A stretch of DNA of 64,000 nucleotides. Source: G942493375 sp942493375. Its GTDB lineage: Bacteria > Armatimonadota > UBA5829. The notes under the pieces were generated by a model. That model ran no database searches. It had not been told where the DNA came from and saw only the letters and a list, made by a program, of their open reading frames with translations. Made by a program: the position numbers and the translations under genes. How positions within the stretch are numbered: the stretch's first letter is position 1; every line of letters begins with the position of its first letter. Shown piece after piece: positions 1 to 9,583 of the stretch. The stretch is taken from assembly GCA_942493375.1 (NCBI GenBank), contig OW818698.1, positions 2,604,001 to 2,668,000 on the forward strand, written 5' to 3'.

Positions 1-1
1 C

Positions 2-355
2 AACGCTAAAGGCAAAATTTTTGAAGGCCACTGGTGCGGCCGCACACAAACTCTGTTAAGCCAGGTAGCAGGTTGTGGCCTTGATGTCGTTGAAGCAATA
101 GTGACAAAACCCATGGCTGACATTACACTTGAAGAAGTGCTGGAGACACTTCGAGGAAAGGTAGTTATTCAGGGTGGTATTCCATCGGTATTAGTGTGTG
201 ATGAAGGCGCCACCAGAGACGAGTTCGCACAATATATCACTGACAGGATATGTCCCCTCAAAGGTCGTAAAGGTTTCCTGCTGGGAATGTCCGATAACGT
301 ACCTCCAAATGCAGATTTCAAACGAATTGAAATGGTTTCCGAACTTATAAAATAA
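2..355 (+). CDS. Uroporphyrinogen decarboxylase (URO-D) family protein, C-terminal part
   Basis: The reading frame is open from the left edge of the window, so the gene starts upstream; only about the last 117 codons are seen. The visible part begins N-A-K-G-K-I-F-E-G-H-W-C-G and continues with the end of a TIM barrel of the type found in URO-D/methyltransferase (MtaA/CmuA-like) proteins: a 'TKPMAD' strand, then 'VVIQGGIPS' and a C-terminal 'GFLLGMSDNVPPNADFKRIE' segment, which is the family's usual ending (gly-rich strand followed by NVPP and a helix). In this kind of genome such proteins sit beside glycoside hydrolases and are probably not haem enzymes but corrinoid or other methyl-transfer proteins; the real substrate is unknown. 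The rhamnosidase-like gene follows after 42 bases on the same strand, so the two are probably cotranscribed. Confidence 0.8.
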   Translation, partial: NAKGKIFEGHWCGRTQTLLSQVAGCGLDVVEAIVTKPMADITLEEVLETLRGKVVIQGGIPSVLVCDEGATRDEFAQYITDRICPLKGRKGFLLGMSDNVPPNADFKRIEMVSELIK

Positions 356-397
356 TCACTTATGGATCATCAACACGGAAGTTAATGGAGAGTAGAA

Positions 398-3250
398 ATG
401 GATGAGTTTACAGGTTCGTGGATATGGGTTGAAGAAGAAGTTACACTTCGGAACTCTTTTGCTAGATTCCGCAAAACATTCGAATATGATGGTGGGACTG
501 CCAAACTCAAAATCACAGCCGACAGCAGGTATGTGCTACATGTAAATGGTGAATACATCGGACAAGGGCCGGTAAGATGCTGGCCTGCACACTATCGATA
601 TGATGAATACGACCTTGAACCAGTCCTGAATGTAGGCCAGAACGTTATATCCGTCCTAGTCAACCATTTCGGAGAATCAACATTCCAATATATACCAGGT
701 CCCAGTGGACTACTGGCTGAGTTAGCCCTGGATGAACAGCTCTTAGTTACAGACGAAAGCTGGAAAGCACAACCTGACAAATCATTCATCTCTGTTACAC
801 CCAGAATATGTGTACAGGAAGCTTTCGAAGAGCAATATGATGCGCAAGATGATGGTATGTGGCACCAACTGGATTATAATGACATGCTTTGGTCGAGTGC
901 AGTAGTCATGCGTCCTGCTCTAGACGGCGTTCATGCCGGATTTGCTCCAAGTGGGATTCCGTTCCTTACTGCGCAGCCCCTCATACCCAAACGTTTTGTG
1001 AGTGCAGAGCGAGTACGCTCCATATCACACATTCATACAGTAAATTGCAAACCATATCTGGACCCAAATGACACAAGTTCAAACCCTATACTGCAGAATG
1101 CTTTCCTTGTAACGCAGATATGGACCGATGTGGAGTGTGATGTAAAACTGATATTCCCGCACAAGACTCCAAAAGCGGTCAAGCTCAATGGTAAAATCGT
1201 ATATGGTTACGGATATGCTGGACAAGAATCTACAGTGACACTTAAACCAGGCTACAACGGTCTGGTGATGTCCATACAGGGCTGTTATCACCTTTCTGAG
1301 TTCTCTATCTGTATAGACGGTCCTGAAAACCTCAGATTCTCTTGCACGGCTGACGAACTGGGTGCTCCATGGGCAATTGTAGGGCCGTTCGCATTTGATG
1401 AAGATATTCCTGGCAGCATCTATACCGGACATGAACACACCGAAGCGTCACGAAGAGCAAAACCAACACACGCAAGTGCTACCGAACAGGCATCGCAGAA
1501 ATTCTGGGATAATCCGGACATAACCAGGACCGCCAGAGAACCCTATTTCCATCAAGTACGCCTGGAACACACACCGGAGACCGATGTTTTCCTGCAAGCC
1601 TATACAGATAATGTCGTCCCTGGAAATGTTGATATCCAGCACGCTGAAGGTTTTGTTTCAGCAAATGACTGGGTAGTTATAAACCCGCCAACAGATGGCA
1701 GTGATGCCCGTATCCTACTGGATTTCGGTCATGAAGTGCTTGCATATCATACCTTCGAGATAGAAGCTGACGAAGGGGTGATTGTAGACTTCCATAATTT
1801 TGAGTTCATTCAACCGGACGGACTATTCAATCTGGCCGAAGGTATGAACAACTCATTCAGATATATCTGCCGAGAGGGTAGACAGAGCTACAGATCATAC
1901 CTCCGCCGGGGATTTGAATACAGTTATTTGATAATCCGCAATTTCACTGATCCTGTCAGAATACGTGGAGTTAAAGCTTTGTTTTCTACATATCCACAGA
2001 GCAACAGGGGCAATTTCACTTGCAGCGATACACGGCTGGACAAGATATGGCAGGCAGGCGCACTCTCTATGCGCTGTTGTGCTGAGGATACTTATACCGA
2101 TTGTCCTACGTATGAACAGACCCACTGGGTCGGTGATGCCCGTAATGAGGCTCTTGTGGACTGGGCAGTCAATGGAGATCCGAGGCTTTGGTTCCGTTGC
2201 ATAGAGCAGGTTGGAGACAGCCTTGACCGTTCTCCGATAACTGAAAGCCAGGTACCCAGCGGTTGGCAAAATATACTGCCGGCGTGGACATTCCTGTGGA
2301 TGCGGTCGTGCAAGGAATATGTTCAGTATTCAGGTGATCTCCAAAAAGGTCATCAACTGCTGGAATATTTGAAGCGCAACACTAAAGGCTTCCTGGAACA
2401 TTTGGATGAGCAGGGATTGTTCGATATTGTAGGCTGGAATATGTTCGACTGGGCTGATATGGACACCCCGACATCAGGAGTTATAACCCACCAGAACTGC
2501 CTTGCAGTCCATGGATTCAAAGACGCTGCAGAGTTAGCTGGATGGCTGGGTAGGAATGATCTGAAAACCCGGTGGCTGGCGATAGCATCCGAGCTCAGCA
2601 ACCGAATCAACGAACACCTGTGGAACGAAGAGAAACAGGCATATACCGATTGCCTGCACGATGGCAATCACAGTGATGTCTACTCCCAGCAGACTCAGAC
2701 AGCTGCATATATCTCCGGAGTCGCAACCGGTGATAGACTTGCCAGATGTCGTGAGATCATGAGCAATCCACCTGAGGGGTTTGTAAAAGCAGGCAGTCCA
2801 TTCTTTGAGTTCTTCCTATTGGAAGCAATGTGCAGAGAAGGTAAATCCCAGGAAATGCTGGATATCATCCAAAGAGACTGGGGATTCATGGTAGACATGG
2901 GTGCAACAACATTCTGGGAGATGTGGACAGCCAGGATGGGAGAAGGCAGACTTACAAGAAGCCACTGCCACGGCTGGTCAGCAGCTCCTACATTCTTCCT
3001 GAGCAGCTATGTGTTGGGCATCAGACCAGGAGGAGCAGGCTACAAACCAGCAATGATAGAACCCAGACCAGGCAATCTGACCTGGTGCAGAGGCACTGTC
3101 CCAACCCCACAGGGTGATATATCAGTCCAGTGGGAAAACTATCCGGACAAGCCATTCCTACTAAAAGTAAAGGCCCCTGAAAACGTAAACTTCGTAATCA
3201 ACCTCCCAAGAGAGGGAAGCGTTGTGATTAATGGAGTGGAAGTTAGCTGA
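398..3250 (+). CDS. Alpha-L-rhamnosidase-like protein (GH78 family type)
   Basis: A 950-residue protein with the architecture of bacterial GH78 enzymes: an N-terminal beta-sandwich (about residues 5-110, with 'VLHVNGEYIGQGP'), further beta domains, an (alpha/alpha)6 catalytic barrel (about 520-860) and a C-terminal beta-domain. The GH78 acid region is visible as D-C-P-T-Y-E-Q-T-H-W-V-G-D-A-R near residues 567-581, and the candidate base Glu lies in 'GATTFWEMW' near residue 841. GH78 enzymes remove terminal alpha-L-rhamnose from polysaccharides or glycosides. There is no signal peptide, so the protein is probably cytoplasmic and acts on imported oligosaccharides. GGAG lies 7 bases before the ATG. 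A strong bidirectional terminator follows. Rhamnosidase is the best guess; other inverting six-hairpin activities are possible. Confidence 0.8.
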   Translation: MDEFTGSWIWVEEEVTLRNSFARFRKTFEYDGGTAKLKITADSRYVLHVNGEYIGQGPVRCWPAHYRYDEYDLEPVLNVGQNVISVLVNHFGESTFQYIPGPSGLLAELALDEQLLVTDESWKAQPDKSFISVTPRICVQEAFEEQYDAQDDGMWHQLDYNDMLWSSAVVMRPALDGVHAGFAPSGIPFLTAQPLIPKRFVSAERVRSISHIHTVNCKPYLDPNDTSSNPILQNAFLVTQIWTDVECDVKLIFPHKTPKAVKLNGKIVYGYGYAGQESTVTLKPGYNGLVMSIQGCYHLSEFSICIDGPENLRFSCTADELGAPWAIVGPFAFDEDIPGSIYTGHEHTEASRRAKPTHASATEQASQKFWDNPDITRTAREPYFHQVRLEHTPETDVFLQAYTDNVVPGNVDIQHAEGFVSANDWVVINPPTDGSDARILLDFGHEVLAYHTFEIEADEGVIVDFHNFEFIQPDGLFNLAEGMNNSFRYICREGRQSYRSYLRRGFEYSYLIIRNFTDPVRIRGVKALFSTYPQSNRGNFTCSDTRLDKIWQAGALSMRCCAEDTYTDCPTYEQTHWVGDARNEALVDWAVNGDPRLWFRCIEQVGDSLDRSPITESQVPSGWQNILPAWTFLWMRSCKEYVQYSGDLQKGHQLLEYLKRNTKGFLEHLDEQGLFDIVGWNMFDWADMDTPTSGVITHQNCLAVHGFKDAAELAGWLGRNDLKTRWLAIASELSNRINEHLWNEEKQAYTDCLHDGNHSDVYSQQTQTAAYISGVATGDRLARCREIMSNPPEGFVKAGSPFFEFFLLEAMCREGKSQEMLDIIQRDWGFMVDMGATTFWEMWTARMGEGRLTRSHCHGWSAAPTFFLSSYVLGIRPGGAGYKPAMIEPRPGNLTWCRGTVPTPQGDISVQWENYPDKPFLLKVKAPENVNFVINLPREGSVVINGVEVS

Positions 3251-3260
3251 CACATTCTAA

Positions 3261-3301
3261 AATACTGGGGGCATGGATGATATATCCATACCCCCAGTAT
3301 T
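3261..3301. terminator. Bidirectional hairpin terminator between convergent genes
   Basis: Arms AATACTGGGGG at 3261-3271 and CCCCCAGTATT at 3291-3301 extend inward through ATGGA/TCCAT with one mismatch. It sits 10 bases after the rhamnosidase-like gene stop and 26 bases before the stop of the minus-strand DUF4838 gene, so it can serve both. Confidence 0.75.
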
Positions 3302-3327
3302 AGATTATTCTTATTACAGATATTAGA

Positions 3328-6309
3328 CTAATACCTGTATTTATCCAACTGCTCAGTTGTGCATTCTTCATCTGTTCCGAGCAGTGAGGCTGGCAGCCAC
3401 ATTCCACCTAAACCCGACGCGTGGATGACTCTGACTGCGATTTTGTTTCTCGTTCCCTGCTTCAGATACTTCTTGATGTCGGAGCTGAAAGCAGTTGTCC
3501 ATAAGTCTCCCACGGATTTTCCTGTAGAGGCATATGTTCTCTCAAAGGCGAACTCACCGTTGACATATACCCACGCTTGTTCATTTACACCAAGCAATAC
3601 CAAATACATGTGGTTTTTGGCGAACAACTCATCCGGAATCTCAATGTTCTGGAAATACCAGCCGTAGCCATCGAATCCGGGGAATCCCTGCTGTTCCCAA
3701 CCTACTCCACGGTTTATGTGCAGTCTGGACATTCCTTTCTCCAGAGGTGTGATCGAAGCTTCACCTCCACCGAACTCTGCTTTTCTGACTGCGGCATCAT
3801 AGAACTTCTGGTTGGTATACCACTTCTCATTAACACCTTTATCGTCAGGATCGGTTGTGAAGATCCATTCAGCCGGCAGGTCGATTTTGGGGAGAGCAGA
3901 GCTGTCTGTGTCTATGCATGACTGCCACTTGGTGGTGATTTTGTCAAAAGTGATAGGAATTCCGAACATGGAGAGCTCATTCTTCTTGCATAGTTCGCTG
4001 AACTCATCCAGATACTGCTTATATATTTCCTTGTCGGCACGTGATTTCCGTATACTCTTTCCATACACAAAATCACCGAACTCAGTGTAATAGCCGATAT
4101 TCTGGCACAGTTCAAGGTATAGCAGAGAGATCTTGGCTTTCTTGACTCTATCAAGAATTTCCGGGGTTTTTGCGAGTTTTTCAGCCTGGTTGAAATTGTC
4201 CCTCATTCTGGTCATAAAGTCCGGTGTGAACATCGGACCGTCCGGAGCATATGAACAATGCAGGTTGTTTAACAGGGGGTTATCAGACGGCTCTCCGCAT
4301 TTGTGCGGCACTTTATGCCATTTCTCCCAGAAGTCCCACATCATCATCTCGTAGTCCCACAGAGGCTGGGCAGATTCCTTGTAGAATCCGAAGTAAAAGT
4401 CCTTCAGGAGTGTTTTTGTATCAAGGTTCTGGTTCCACAACTGTTTCGCCCAAACCCAAGCACGTAGTTCATCGTTGCTGCTGGATTCGGATTCATACAT
4501 TATGCCTTTGGCGCCGTACTTGATGTTGAACTTGGTGTTCTCTGCAACCACCGGCCAGTTAGCCATCGGCACCAGGTAGTGGACATAGTCGGTTGTGTAG
4601 TCCCACATATAAATCTTTGAATCTGGCTGCTCGGAATGCCATGCCTTTATCATCTTCTGGTAATCTTCGGATTCCGTAAAGAAACAGAACTGATACTTCC
4701 ACGCATGTGCGTCTGTGCAAAGTTGAATTATAATATATGGGTCAACCTTTAGCTTGGTCGGAGGCTTTGCATAATCTAAATACGCAAGAGAGATCAGATT
4801 GTTATTGGGGAACTCTTTTTTAACACCCTCAGCAATCTTATTAACCATATAGAAGAAGCTGCCGGCTCTTCCACCGTTTTCATCGTCAAGCTTCTTACAG
4901 TCCGGACAATCGCAGAATCCTCTGCCATCGTTGGGTCCGATTGCAGTTATCGTAACATCCGGGTCATCCCGGAATATCTGGCAGGTCTTTTCAATACTTA
5001 ATCTGATAACATCCTCGTTAGTATGACACAACTGACTGGGTTGCCTCTTGCCGTTAACGAGTGAATAGTATTCAGGATGCTCTGCAAAATACTGTTGTGT
5101 TGGGAAGTACAGAGCGTAGGTGTGCCCCATATGCTGGTATCGTATACTTCCACCCCAGGCCATTGGTATTTTAGCAAGCGGAGAATTAGTCTTGTTTCTG
5201 AGTGACCAGTTGGAGTCGTGCATTTTGTAGATATATGGATCTCTCAGTTCTAGAACTGGGATAAACTTCCGGGGCACCAGACTCACTGAAAGTTTCGCCA
5301 TCTTAGGGGTATCTATCGAGCTTATTGCATACCACCTGCAACCAAGATCCTCTTCAAGTAGTGAATAAACACTATTCATCAAGCCACGTCCGACACCGCC
5401 ATACATATATACATTCTTACCGATTACCTCAATGGCATATCCCTCTGCAGCCAGGTTGGTGTTCCTCCAAACTGCTTTGGAATTCGCCAGCAGTTTGGTT
5501 CGTCCAATCGAGATAAAAGGGCTGCCCTTTGCCGACAGCTTGTCTTCACTGACTATAGGGAAAGTAGCTCCGCTTATCAGCTTCAGATACATAGCAACAT
5601 CATTTGCTGCTTTTTTCGCTATTTCTTTAGCATTCTTAGGAATCACAATTACATACTTTGCTTTGCCGTTGTTTGCAAAAGTGAGATTTGCTGAAGATTT
5701 GCCTGCCGGTTTTAGCGAGTTTTTCCATTGCTTAGGCATGTCGGTTCTGAATATTCCCGCATCTTTATCGATAACTATAGAACCGATATTATCAAAGCCA
5801 TCGTAGTTTACATCTTTGTCTTCGATATACAAGAACACGTTGTATACTCCCTTCATGGCATTCTTTTTGAACTTCACTCTGTAGGTGACTGTAATCTTGT
5901 CCCCGCTCTTTTCAACGGTGGTCTTTTCGCAGTCCAGGTAACCCTGGTCGTTTTCAATAATCTTCCCTGCTTCTCCGGGGGTTCCGGTAGCCTCAGTCGC
6001 ATTCCAGGCACCGTGCTTAACAATCCCCAGTTCATTTCTCGGAAGATTGTATCCAATATAAAACCCTGCCAATTGATTGCTGCCCCTGCAAAGGACCAGA
6101 TATGTATTGGTCAACAGGTTGAAATCAGCCCCATACTGATACCTTGCGGTGATAGTATGCCATTTGTCTATCGCCAATGGTTCGGAGATATCAGTTCCCT
6201 TACCATTAAAAGAAACGCCCAGGTTCTTAGGAGTTTCTGCAAACAGGCATTGCGTTGAAATACTTGTAAGTAATAGGACTAGTAGGGAAACAATGTAAGC
6301 TATCTTCAT
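3328..6309 (-). CDS. Secreted DUF4838 protein, paralogue 2
   Basis: A protein of about 993 residues read from an ATG at 6309, chosen because AGGAG lies 7 bases upstream and the reading then starts with a textbook signal peptide (MKIAYIVSLLVLLLTS). A short in-frame extension upstream would bury that signal. N-terminal beta-rich region (about 30-190), then a glycoside hydrolase 67 N-terminal-like domain ('IPKNAKEIAKKAANDVAMYL', about 215-340), then the DUF4838 TIM-barrel-like core (about 370-680) with conserved 'AIGPNDGRGFCDCPDCKKLD' and 'YMWDYTTDYVHYLVPMANW', and a C-terminal GH2-type jelly roll ('YVNGEFAFERTY'). The Cys-x-Cys-x2-Cys cluster resembles a metal or disulfide site. DUF4838 proteins are thought to act on glycans, perhaps uronic acid-bearing ones; no activity is proven. 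It follows its paralogue by 59 bases and is probably cotranscribed with it. Confidence 0.85.
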   Translation of the reverse strand: MKIAYIVSLLVLLLTSISTQCLFAETPKNLGVSFNGKGTDISEPLAIDKWHTITARYQYGADFNLLTNTYLVLCRGSNQLAGFYIGYNLPRNELGIVKHGAWNATEATGTPGEAGKIIENDQGYLDCEKTTVEKSGDKITVTYRVKFKKNAMKGVYNVFLYIEDKDVNYDGFDNIGSIVIDKDAGIFRTDMPKQWKNSLKPAGKSSANLTFANNGKAKYVIVIPKNAKEIAKKAANDVAMYLKLISGATFPIVSEDKLSAKGSPFISIGRTKLLANSKAVWRNTNLAAEGYAIEVIGKNVYMYGGVGRGLMNSVYSLLEEDLGCRWYAISSIDTPKMAKLSVSLVPRKFIPVLELRDPYIYKMHDSNWSLRNKTNSPLAKIPMAWGGSIRYQHMGHTYALYFPTQQYFAEHPEYYSLVNGKRQPSQLCHTNEDVIRLSIEKTCQIFRDDPDVTITAIGPNDGRGFCDCPDCKKLDDENGGRAGSFFYMVNKIAEGVKKEFPNNNLISLAYLDYAKPPTKLKVDPYIIIQLCTDAHAWKYQFCFFTESEDYQKMIKAWHSEQPDSKIYMWDYTTDYVHYLVPMANWPVVAENTKFNIKYGAKGIMYESESSSNDELRAWVWAKQLWNQNLDTKTLLKDFYFGFYKESAQPLWDYEMMMWDFWEKWHKVPHKCGEPSDNPLLNNLHCSYAPDGPMFTPDFMTRMRDNFNQAEKLAKTPEILDRVKKAKISLLYLELCQNIGYYTEFGDFVYGKSIRKSRADKEIYKQYLDEFSELCKKNELSMFGIPITFDKITTKWQSCIDTDSSALPKIDLPAEWIFTTDPDDKGVNEKWYTNQKFYDAAVRKAEFGGGEASITPLEKGMSRLHINRGVGWEQQGFPGFDGYGWYFQNIEIPDELFAKNHMYLVLLGVNEQAWVYVNGEFAFERTYASTGKSVGDLWTTAFSSDIKKYLKQGTRNKIAVRVIHASGLGGMWLPASLLGTDEECTTEQLDKYRY

Positions 6310-6368
6310 ATTACGCTCCTGGATCATTTTAATATTAGCTGGATCATCATTATTCAAATACATCGGTT

Positions 6369-9317
6369 TTATGGTTGAAGTTCAGCAGCGGTGTATTCCT
6401 TATCAACTGCATATAAAACTACCGGTTGGTAGATACCACCCATATCAGCGCTGTTATATACCCTCACAGCAATCTGGTTCGGAGAGTCTGTCTTCAGAAA
6501 AGGTTTTGCATCGAACAAGAATGGTTGGTTCCAAAGCTGCACAGGTGTCTGTTTAGTAGAAGCAATGCTTCGCTCGCAAGCAAGTGTCCCATTTATATAG
6601 ATCCAACCTTCTTCATCCACTCCTGGAAACAACATATACAAATGCTTTGCACTGTTAAATCTATTTGGTAGAGTAAATGTCTGGTAGTACCATCCAACCC
6701 CAGTGTAGCCTGGAAAACCCTGTTTTTCCCATCCACAATCTTTATCACTGCGTATTAATGCGCTGCCGTCCGGTTGAACTGCACTGTTTGCTTCTCCGGC
6801 ACCAAGAACCCTATTCTCATTTGTATTAAATCTTTTCTGATCAGCCTGCCAGTTTTCTTTCTGCCCTATATCGTTGGGATCCTTTACAAATAGCCATTCA
6901 TTGGATAAGCCTACTTTAGGCAATAAGGAACTGTCACTATCAATGCAAGATTGCCATTTGGTTGTTATCTTTTCAAAAGTGGTAGGAATACTACAATCTG
7001 ACAGCTCATTCTTCCTAACCAGATCTTTGAATTCATCAAGATACTGCTTATAGATGGCTTTCTCAGCCAAAGGTTTATCGATGCTCTTGCCCGGAACAAA
7101 TTTGCTCATCTCAGTGTAATATCCCAGATTCTGAGCCATTTCCAGATAAAGCAGAGAGGCCTTTGCTTTTTTAACCCGGGCCAATATGTCTTCACTTTTG
7201 GCCAGCTTTTCTGCTTCAACAAAATACTCTCTCATCTTTGACATAAACTCTGGAGTAAACATCGGTCCATCCGGGTTATAAGAACACATATAGTTGTTCA
7301 GGAGAGGGTTTTCTGAAGGCAGTTCGCACTTGTGGGGCATAGCATGGTATTTCTCCCAGAAGTTCCACACCATCATGTTGTATTTCCAAATAGGATCAGC
7401 AGCTTCTTTGTAGTAACCGTAGACAAAGTCTTTCATCAACGATTTAGTATCCAGGTTCGGGTTCCACAACTGCTTTGCCCATATCCATCCTCGCTGCTCA
7501 TCACTGTCATTCGCTTCAGATTCGAGCATTATTCCGTTCACACCGTTTTTGATGTTAAACCTGGTATTTCCAGCTACAACTTGCCAGTTGGCCATAGGGG
7601 TCAGGTAGTGGATATAGTCTGTCGTATAATCCCAAAGATATATCTTTGCATTAACCGCATGCCATGCTTTAAGCATCTTCTGGAAATCCTGAGATTCCCA
7701 AACATAGCAGAACTGATATTTCCAAGCATGAGAGTCTGTGCAGAGTTGAATTATTATGTATGGGTCTACTTTGAGGTGTGTGGGAGGATTAGCATAATCC
7801 AGATATGCCAGTGAGATCAAATGGTTCTTGGGAAACTCTTTCTTAACGCCTGCTGCAATGCGGTTAACCAGATAGAAAAAGCTCCCTGACCTTCCGCCAT
7901 TTTCATCGTCCAGCTTTTTACAATTTGGACAGTCGCAGAACCCTCTGCCGTCATTCGGTCCAATTGCAGTTATTGTGACTTCGGGATTTTCTCTGAATAT
8001 CTGGCAAGTCTTCTCGATACTCAGCCTGATAACATCCTCGTTCGTATTACACAATTGGCTGGGTTGACGGACTCCATTTACGAGCGAATAGTACTCCGGA
8101 TGCTCAGCAAAATATCGCTCAGTCGGGAAATACAGAGCGAATGTATGCCCCATATTTTCATATCTTATACTTCCACCCCAAGCCATTGGAATTTTGGCGT
8201 GAGGAGTGTTGGTCTTATTTCTTAGTGACCAATTGCTATCGTGCATTTTGCGTATAAACGGATCTCTCAGCTCCAATACTGGTAGATACTTGCGAGAGGC
8301 TAAACCCACAGCAAACTTGTTCATCTTCGGAGTATCAATTGAGCTGGTAGAATACCATCTGCACCCCAGATCCTCTTCCAGCATTGAATATACGCCGTTC
8401 ATCAATCCCCGCCCGCTGCCGCCGTACAGGTAAACATTCTTATCAATAACATCCAGTGCGTAACCTTCAACAGCCAGATTGGTTCTTTTCCAACTTGATT
8501 TGGATTTTGCAAGCAGCTGGGTGCGTCCGATGCTGATATATGAATGCTTTTTAGCAGGCAATTTGTCTTCGCTGACGATCTTAAAATTAGCTCCGCTTAT
8601 AAGCTTGAAATAATAACTAATATCGCTGGCGGCTTTCTTTTCAATATCCCTGGCATTTTTCGGGATAACTAACATGTATAATGCTCTCGCTTTATTTGCC
8701 AGAATGAGGGTTGGCGATGTTTTCCCGACTGGTTTGACTGCGTTTTTCCATTGTCCGGGCATATCGGACCTAATTACACTGGTCTCTTTATCTATAGTAA
8801 TAGTGCCGATATTATCAAATCCATCATAGTCATCTTTATCCTGAGAATACATGAAGACGTTATATATTCCCTTAAGGACGTTCTTCTTGAACTTAACCCG
8901 GTAGTGTATTGAAATTTCCGCAGGTGTCTTATCAATCCTGGTGTTTTCGCAGTCCAGATATCCCTGGTCGTTTTCAATGATCTTGCCTTTTTCACCCGGG
9001 AACCCGATACCTTCTGTCGCATTCCAGTACCCGTGTTTCACAATTGCAAGTTCGTTTCTCTCAAGGTTGTATCCGATGTAGAATCCAAACAACTGACTGC
9101 TGCCTTTGCAAATAACCAGATAGGAATTTATATCGCCTGGACATTTATATTTAACAGAAATAGTGTGCCAAGTCTCCGATGTCACTACATCAACCAGATC
9201 AATATTCTTACCATCAAAACTGGTCCCGATATTCTTGGGAGCTAGTGAAGTAGCACCCTGTAATGAAACCGATATGAATAATAAGACTAACAGTGAAACA
9301 ATACAAATAGCTTTCAT
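6369..9317 (-). CDS. Secreted DUF4838 protein, paralogue 1
   Basis: A 982-residue secreted protein starting with a signal peptide (MKAICIVSLLVLLFISVSLQ) after a GGGAG ribosome site. Domain order is the same as in the downstream paralogue: beta-rich N-terminus, GH67 N-terminal-like domain, DUF4838 core with 'AIGPNDGRGFCDCPNCKKLD' and 'YLWDYTTDYIHYLTPMANW', and C-terminal jelly roll with 'YINGTLACERSI'. The two proteins match along their whole length, so they arose by tandem duplication; divergence is scattered and greatest at the C-terminal jelly roll. This copy lies first in the operon, behind a good sigma-70 type promoter at 9434-9462. Probable role: cleavage or binding of a polymeric glycan outside the cytoplasm. 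Confidence 0.85.
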   Translation of the reverse strand: MKAICIVSLLVLLFISVSLQGATSLAPKNIGTSFDGKNIDLVDVVTSETWHTISVKYKCPGDINSYLVICKGSSQLFGFYIGYNLERNELAIVKHGYWNATEGIGFPGEKGKIIENDQGYLDCENTRIDKTPAEISIHYRVKFKKNVLKGIYNVFMYSQDKDDYDGFDNIGTITIDKETSVIRSDMPGQWKNAVKPVGKTSPTLILANKARALYMLVIPKNARDIEKKAASDISYYFKLISGANFKIVSEDKLPAKKHSYISIGRTQLLAKSKSSWKRTNLAVEGYALDVIDKNVYLYGGSGRGLMNGVYSMLEEDLGCRWYSTSSIDTPKMNKFAVGLASRKYLPVLELRDPFIRKMHDSNWSLRNKTNTPHAKIPMAWGGSIRYENMGHTFALYFPTERYFAEHPEYYSLVNGVRQPSQLCNTNEDVIRLSIEKTCQIFRENPEVTITAIGPNDGRGFCDCPNCKKLDDENGGRSGSFFYLVNRIAAGVKKEFPKNHLISLAYLDYANPPTHLKVDPYIIIQLCTDSHAWKYQFCYVWESQDFQKMLKAWHAVNAKIYLWDYTTDYIHYLTPMANWQVVAGNTRFNIKNGVNGIMLESEANDSDEQRGWIWAKQLWNPNLDTKSLMKDFVYGYYKEAADPIWKYNMMVWNFWEKYHAMPHKCELPSENPLLNNYMCSYNPDGPMFTPEFMSKMREYFVEAEKLAKSEDILARVKKAKASLLYLEMAQNLGYYTEMSKFVPGKSIDKPLAEKAIYKQYLDEFKDLVRKNELSDCSIPTTFEKITTKWQSCIDSDSSLLPKVGLSNEWLFVKDPNDIGQKENWQADQKRFNTNENRVLGAGEANSAVQPDGSALIRSDKDCGWEKQGFPGYTGVGWYYQTFTLPNRFNSAKHLYMLFPGVDEEGWIYINGTLACERSIASTKQTPVQLWNQPFLFDAKPFLKTDSPNQIAVRVYNSADMGGIYQPVVLYAVDKEYTAAELQP

Positions 9318-9433
9318 AAAAAACTCCCAAGTTCTCGCTCATATCGATCCGGGCCATATGCCGATAGTCTATTATATTCCTATTGCAGCCATAAATGTAC
9401 AAGAGCTAGGTTTGACGTAAAACCTTTGCAGAT

Positions 9434-9462
9434 ATGTTAGCACCGCATTTATACTTTGTCAA
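9434..9462 (-). promoter_or_regulatory. Sigma-70 type promoter for the DUF4838 pair
   Basis: On the minus strand, TTGACA (9462-9457) and TAACAT (9439-9434) are separated by exactly 17 bases. The predicted transcript starts about 110 bases before the ATG at 9317. Confidence 0.6.
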
Positions 9463-9498
9463 TCGGTCTGTGGAGGTATGGTTGATAATACGAGGTAT

Positions 9499-9577
9499 TG
9501 TCATTCTGAGCGCAGCGAAGAATCTGCTTTTCATTAGAAACAACCAAAGCAGATTCTTCGCTGCGCTCAGAATGACA
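9499..9577. repeat. Long palindromic repeat, copy 1 (32-bp perfect arms)
   Basis: Arms at 9499-9530 and 9546-9577 are perfect inverted repeats starting TGTCATTCTGAGCGCAGCGA and running on to AATCTGCTTT, with a 15-base loop. Related imperfect copies occur at 12303-12382, 42047-42111 and 45144-45216. It lies just after the stop of the minus-strand gene that ends at 9584, upstream of the DUF4838 promoter. Confidence 0.85.
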
Positions 9578-9583
9578 GTGTAA

